Source of the DNA: Nocardia abscessus
GTDB taxonomy: Bacteria > Actinomycetota > Actinomycetes > Mycobacteriales > Mycobacteriaceae
Direction: 5' to 3'
Assembly (NCBI RefSeq): GCF_015477775.1
Contig: NZ_JADLQO010000017.1
Span: 1-64,000, forward strand
DNA: 64,000 bases
Below, one piece after another: positions 61,835 to 64,000 of the stretch. A model generated the notes under the pieces. That model searched no databases. It saw only the letters and a list, made by a program, of their open reading frames with translations, and was not told the DNA's origin. Position 1 is the first letter of the stretch. The number at the start of each line of letters is the position of its first letter. A program made the translations under genes and the position numbers.

Positions 61835-61973
61835 CGGTGCGCCCGCTCGGCAAGGCACAGACTCCCCGGTCACCGGCCAGGTAGACATCCGAACGCCCGC
61901 GCGACGGTGACTTCGCGGCGAAGAAGCAAGCGGCGGTCGCGCAAACGCGAGCCACAAAGGGGCCGCGAACAAC

Positions 61974-61990
61974 CAGCGCCGAAGGCGCTG
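61974..61990. terminator. Small hairpin terminator between convergent genes
   Basis: CAGCGCC and GGCGCTG pair (7 bp) around the 3-base loop GAA, 4 bases past the stop of the gene at 61995. On the minus strand a GTTGTT follows. It may work for both converging transcripts. Confidence 0.6.
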
Positions 61991-61994
61991 CAAA

Positions 61995-63020
61995 TCACAC
62001 AGCACCCAGGATGTCGAGAACCTTGTCCGAGGTGTAGAACGGCGCGAGGCGTTCGCGGATCAGCCCGGCGAGCACACCGTCTCGCTTCGCGCCCTCGATG
62101 ACCGCCGGGCCGTAGCGCAGGATCTCCTTGGCGATGTCGTCACCGGTGAGCCCGAGTTCGGGCAGCATGGCGGCCAGGGTGTAATCGCCGTACTTGGTGA
62201 AGAACACCTCGACGCACTCGTCCACGAGCAGCCCGAAGTACTCCTTCTCGCGGGTGGTGACCGCGATTTCGTAGCACAGCAGCGCCAGCTCGTTGAGGTC
62301 CTTCTGGGTGAGGTAGTCGCGCAGCCCGCTGACCGGTTCGTCGGCGTGCAGATCCCAGAACTCCATCGCGGCGTCGTGCACCGGCGCGTCGCGCAGCATT
62401 TCCCGGATGGCGTTGTTGGTGCGCTTGAGCGCGAACAGCGCGCCCTTGCCCGCCAGATCGCCGACGAAGGTGCTGTCGGCGGCGACCTTCTTGGCACGGT
62501 TGGCCGCGGACTGGCCCAGCGACATCAGCGACGAGACGCCCGGGATCTTCTCGGCGCGCTCCCGGTTGGCCTGCATGAAGTCGTTGATCAGCTTGTCCAC
62601 GAACTTCGAGGCGACGGTGGCCACCAGCGGGCTCTCGGTGAGCCGGTCCAGGATGCGCTCCTGCGCCTGGTGCATGCCGAAGATCTTCTCCAGCAGCGCC
62701 TCGACCGGCTCGCGTTCGACCACCTCGCCGAGCCGGTAGTCGTGGTTGGCGGCGATGTGGTCGTAGATGGAGTCGGCGAACACCCCGACCATGTCGGCGA
62801 TCACCGGGCTGCCACCGATCAGCTCGACGATGGTGCGGACGGTCTGCTTGGCCTGCTCGATCTCGACGACGTCGCGGAAGACCAGCGTGTCGGCGACGGC
62901 GAGCACCGCTTCGGTGTCGCGTGCGATCACCTCGGCGAAACGCTCACCACTGACCTCGGCGAGCAGGAATTCCACCTGGGCGTCCAATAGCCGTTCGGCG
63001 ATCTCACGCGGCTCGCTCAT
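61995..63020 (-). CDS. Conserved protein of unknown function
   Basis: 341 residues, mostly helical and charged, with no signal peptide or clear membrane helix. Notable stretches are GGSPVIADMVGVFADSIYDH and DKLINDFMQANRERAEKIPG. It resembles long helical conserved proteins of actinobacteria, but I do not recognise a named family. ATG at 63020; it starts 43 bases after the upstream gene at 63064-63582 and they are probably co-transcribed. Confidence 0.75.
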   Translation of the reverse strand: MSEPREIAERLLDAQVEFLLAEVSGERFAEVIARDTEAVLAVADTLVFRDVVEIEQAKQTVRTIVELIGGSPVIADMVGVFADSIYDHIAANHDYRLGEVVEREPVEALLEKIFGMHQAQERILDRLTESPLVATVASKFVDKLINDFMQANRERAEKIPGVSSLMSLGQSAANRAKKVAADSTFVGDLAGKGALFALKRTNNAIREMLRDAPVHDAAMEFWDLHADEPVSGLRDYLTQKDLNELALLCYEIAVTTREKEYFGLLVDECVEVFFTKYGDYTLAAMLPELGLTGDDIAKEILRYGPAVIEGAKRDGVLAGLIRERLAPFYTSDKVLDILGAV

Positions 63021-63063
63021 CGAATTCCACCCATCACTGCTCGTCCGGCGCGGCCGGCCGGGA

Positions 63064-63582
63064 TCACGGTTGGTTCGGGTCGACGTCGTTGTCGCGCAAC
63101 GATTTCCGTATCCGGTCCAGCCGCTCACGCGCGGCCTTCTCGCGCGCCTGCCATTGTTCGTCCACGCTGCGCCCCGCGGGAGTCTGCCGGTCGAGTTCGT
63201 CCATCCCCTGCGCGGTGCCGTAGCGCTGCTCGACCTTATCGCGAACTGACTCGAAAGTAGGAACGCCGGAGGTCGAATATCCGCCGCTCGCGGCGGCACT
63301 CGGCATACCCGGCGGCGGTACCGGTACCGCCGGTACCGCGGAAGTGCCGCCGACCTGGCCGGATATCTCCGTCGCCTGCCCGGGAGGCGGGGGCACGCGG
63401 GGCGCAGTGGCAGGAGTCACATCCGGAGCGGCGATCGCATCACCCGTCTCCACCAGCCCCATCAGCGCCGCGTGGACCGCCGCGAACCCGGGGCGCGCCG
63501 CCGTCGCGACCAGCAGGACACCTGCCAGCTCCGCGTCGGACAGGCCGGCCAACCGGCTCACGATCTCGCTGTCGTCACTCAT
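63064..63582 (-). CDS. Conserved protein of unknown function with Pro-rich linker
   Basis: 172 residues. A short N-terminal helical domain (LAGLSDAELAGVLLVATAAR) is followed by a Pro/Ala/Gly-rich linker (about 56-105) and a charged C-terminal coiled region (QWQAREKAARERLDRIRKSL). No signal peptide. It precedes the 61995-63020 gene. Function unknown. Confidence 0.7.
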   Translation of the reverse strand: MSDDSEIVSRLAGLSDAELAGVLLVATAARPGFAAVHAALMGLVETGDAIAAPDVTPATAPRVPPPPGQATEISGQVGGTSAVPAVPVPPPGMPSAAASGGYSTSGVPTFESVRDKVEQRYGTAQGMDELDRQTPAGRSVDEQWQAREKAARERLDRIRKSLRDNDVDPNQP

Positions 63583-63621
63583 ACCGCCAGGCTACGCAGC
63601 CGCGACCGGACCGCACGCGGT

Positions 63622-64000
63622 TCACGACCGCACCTGCGCGCCCGCCCACTCGCGCACGAGGTCGTACCAGGTCGAGCCGCCGACGACGATCAGGTCGTTG
63701 TGCCCGGCGCCGGGAAAGACGACGAGCCGTTTCGGCTCCCGCGCCGCGGCGTAAAGCCGTTGCGCGTGCCGCAGCGGCAGCAGTTCGTCCTGGTCGCCGT
63801 GCATGATCAGGACCGGAGCGCGCAGCGCGCGGATGCGGCGTTCGTTCGGATAGGCGTTCGGGACCAGTGGTGCGGGCAGGAACGGATACACCGACCGAGC
63901 GGCGTCGCGAAGGCCGGTGAAGGTGGACATGAGCATCACTCCGGCGGGCGGATGGTGCTGCGCCAGCTCGAGGACGACGCCGCCGCCGAGCGACTTGCCC
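63622..64000 (-). CDS. Alpha/beta hydrolase, C-terminal part (cut by window end)
   Basis: The visible 125 codons contain the nucleophile elbow GKSLGGGVV right at the window edge, then LRAPVLIMHGDQDELLPL with the catalytic Asp, and PGAGHNDL with the catalytic His. It is related to BEM46/lysophospholipase-like hydrolases. The 5' end lies beyond base 64000. Confidence 0.88.
   Translation of the reverse strand, partial: GKSLGGGVVLELAQHHPPAGVMLMSTFTGLRDAARSVYPFLPAPLVPNAYPNERRIRALRAPVLIMHGDQDELLPLRHAQRLYAAAREPKRLVVFPGAGHNDLIVVGGSTWYDLVREWAGAQVRS

Noticed and set aside
1..64000. CRISPR arrays, prophage, insertion sequences or tRNA genes
   Set aside because: No regular spaced repeats, integrase, transposase, terminal inverted repeats or tRNA cloverleaf ends were seen in the reading.

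Overview
The window is high-GC actinobacterial chromosome, most like Nocardia or a close relative. I infer this from the codon bias (long open frames on both strands), frequent GTG/TTG starts, ATGA/GTGA gene overlaps, an rrn leader of the mycobacterial/nocardial kind, a four-gene conservon and a DUF3558 lipoprotein. I see no prophage, insertion sequence, CRISPR array or tRNA. Genus is an inference from gene content only.

Layout. 1-640: 5' end of a 16S rRNA gene leaving the window on the minus strand, with its leader and two rrn promoters. 638-7260: tyrS, a 3-methyladenine glycosylase, an LtrA remnant, a multicopper oxidase, and an ABC exporter operon that ends in its own TetR regulator. 7295-16326: an L,D-transpeptidase, then a cell-surface glycan region. 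This has two tandem copies of a large membrane glycosyltransferase plus GtrA pair, a Trm112-like protein, a polyprenyl-phosphate glycosyltransferase and a sugar aminotransferase. 16363-19970: a methyltransferase and a hydrolase/acyl-CoA synthetase fusion.

20777-25216 is the most interesting region. It is a compact operon of a family 2B encapsulin shell protein with an inserted cyclic-nucleotide-binding-like domain, 2-methylisoborneol synthase, geranyl diphosphate 2-C-methyltransferase and isopentenyl diphosphate isomerase. The terpene cyclase has a long disordered N-terminus with three copies of a Gly-Pro-x-Gly-Leu-Gly motif, the expected cargo-loading signal. Together the genes look like a protein nanocompartment for making 2-methylisoborneol: the isomerase balances IPP and DMAPP, the methyltransferase makes 2-methyl-GPP, and the encapsulated cyclase makes the odorant.

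25519-33589: a hydantoin-type racemase/permease/GntR set, a class C beta-lactamase-like hydrolase, threonine ammonia-lyase, an SMR exporter, and a P450 lacking the ExxR motif. 33644-42897: the full arginine pathway argC-J-B-D-F-R with argG and argH, all on the minus strand, with matching ARG boxes upstream of argC and argG.

43123-56515: several small regulator/enzyme pairs with visible operators (ArsR with a PEP-mutase-like enzyme, two WYL regulators, TetR with a flavin monooxygenase), a DGPF/ECF42 sigma-factor pair beside a broken DHFR-like gene, a D-amino acid deaminase, and PEP carboxylase. 56583-64000: a glyoxalase-fold protein, a conservon (sensor kinase-like, roadblock, DUF742, GTPase), a DUF3558 lipoprotein, two conserved proteins of unknown function, and an alpha/beta hydrolase cut by the window end.
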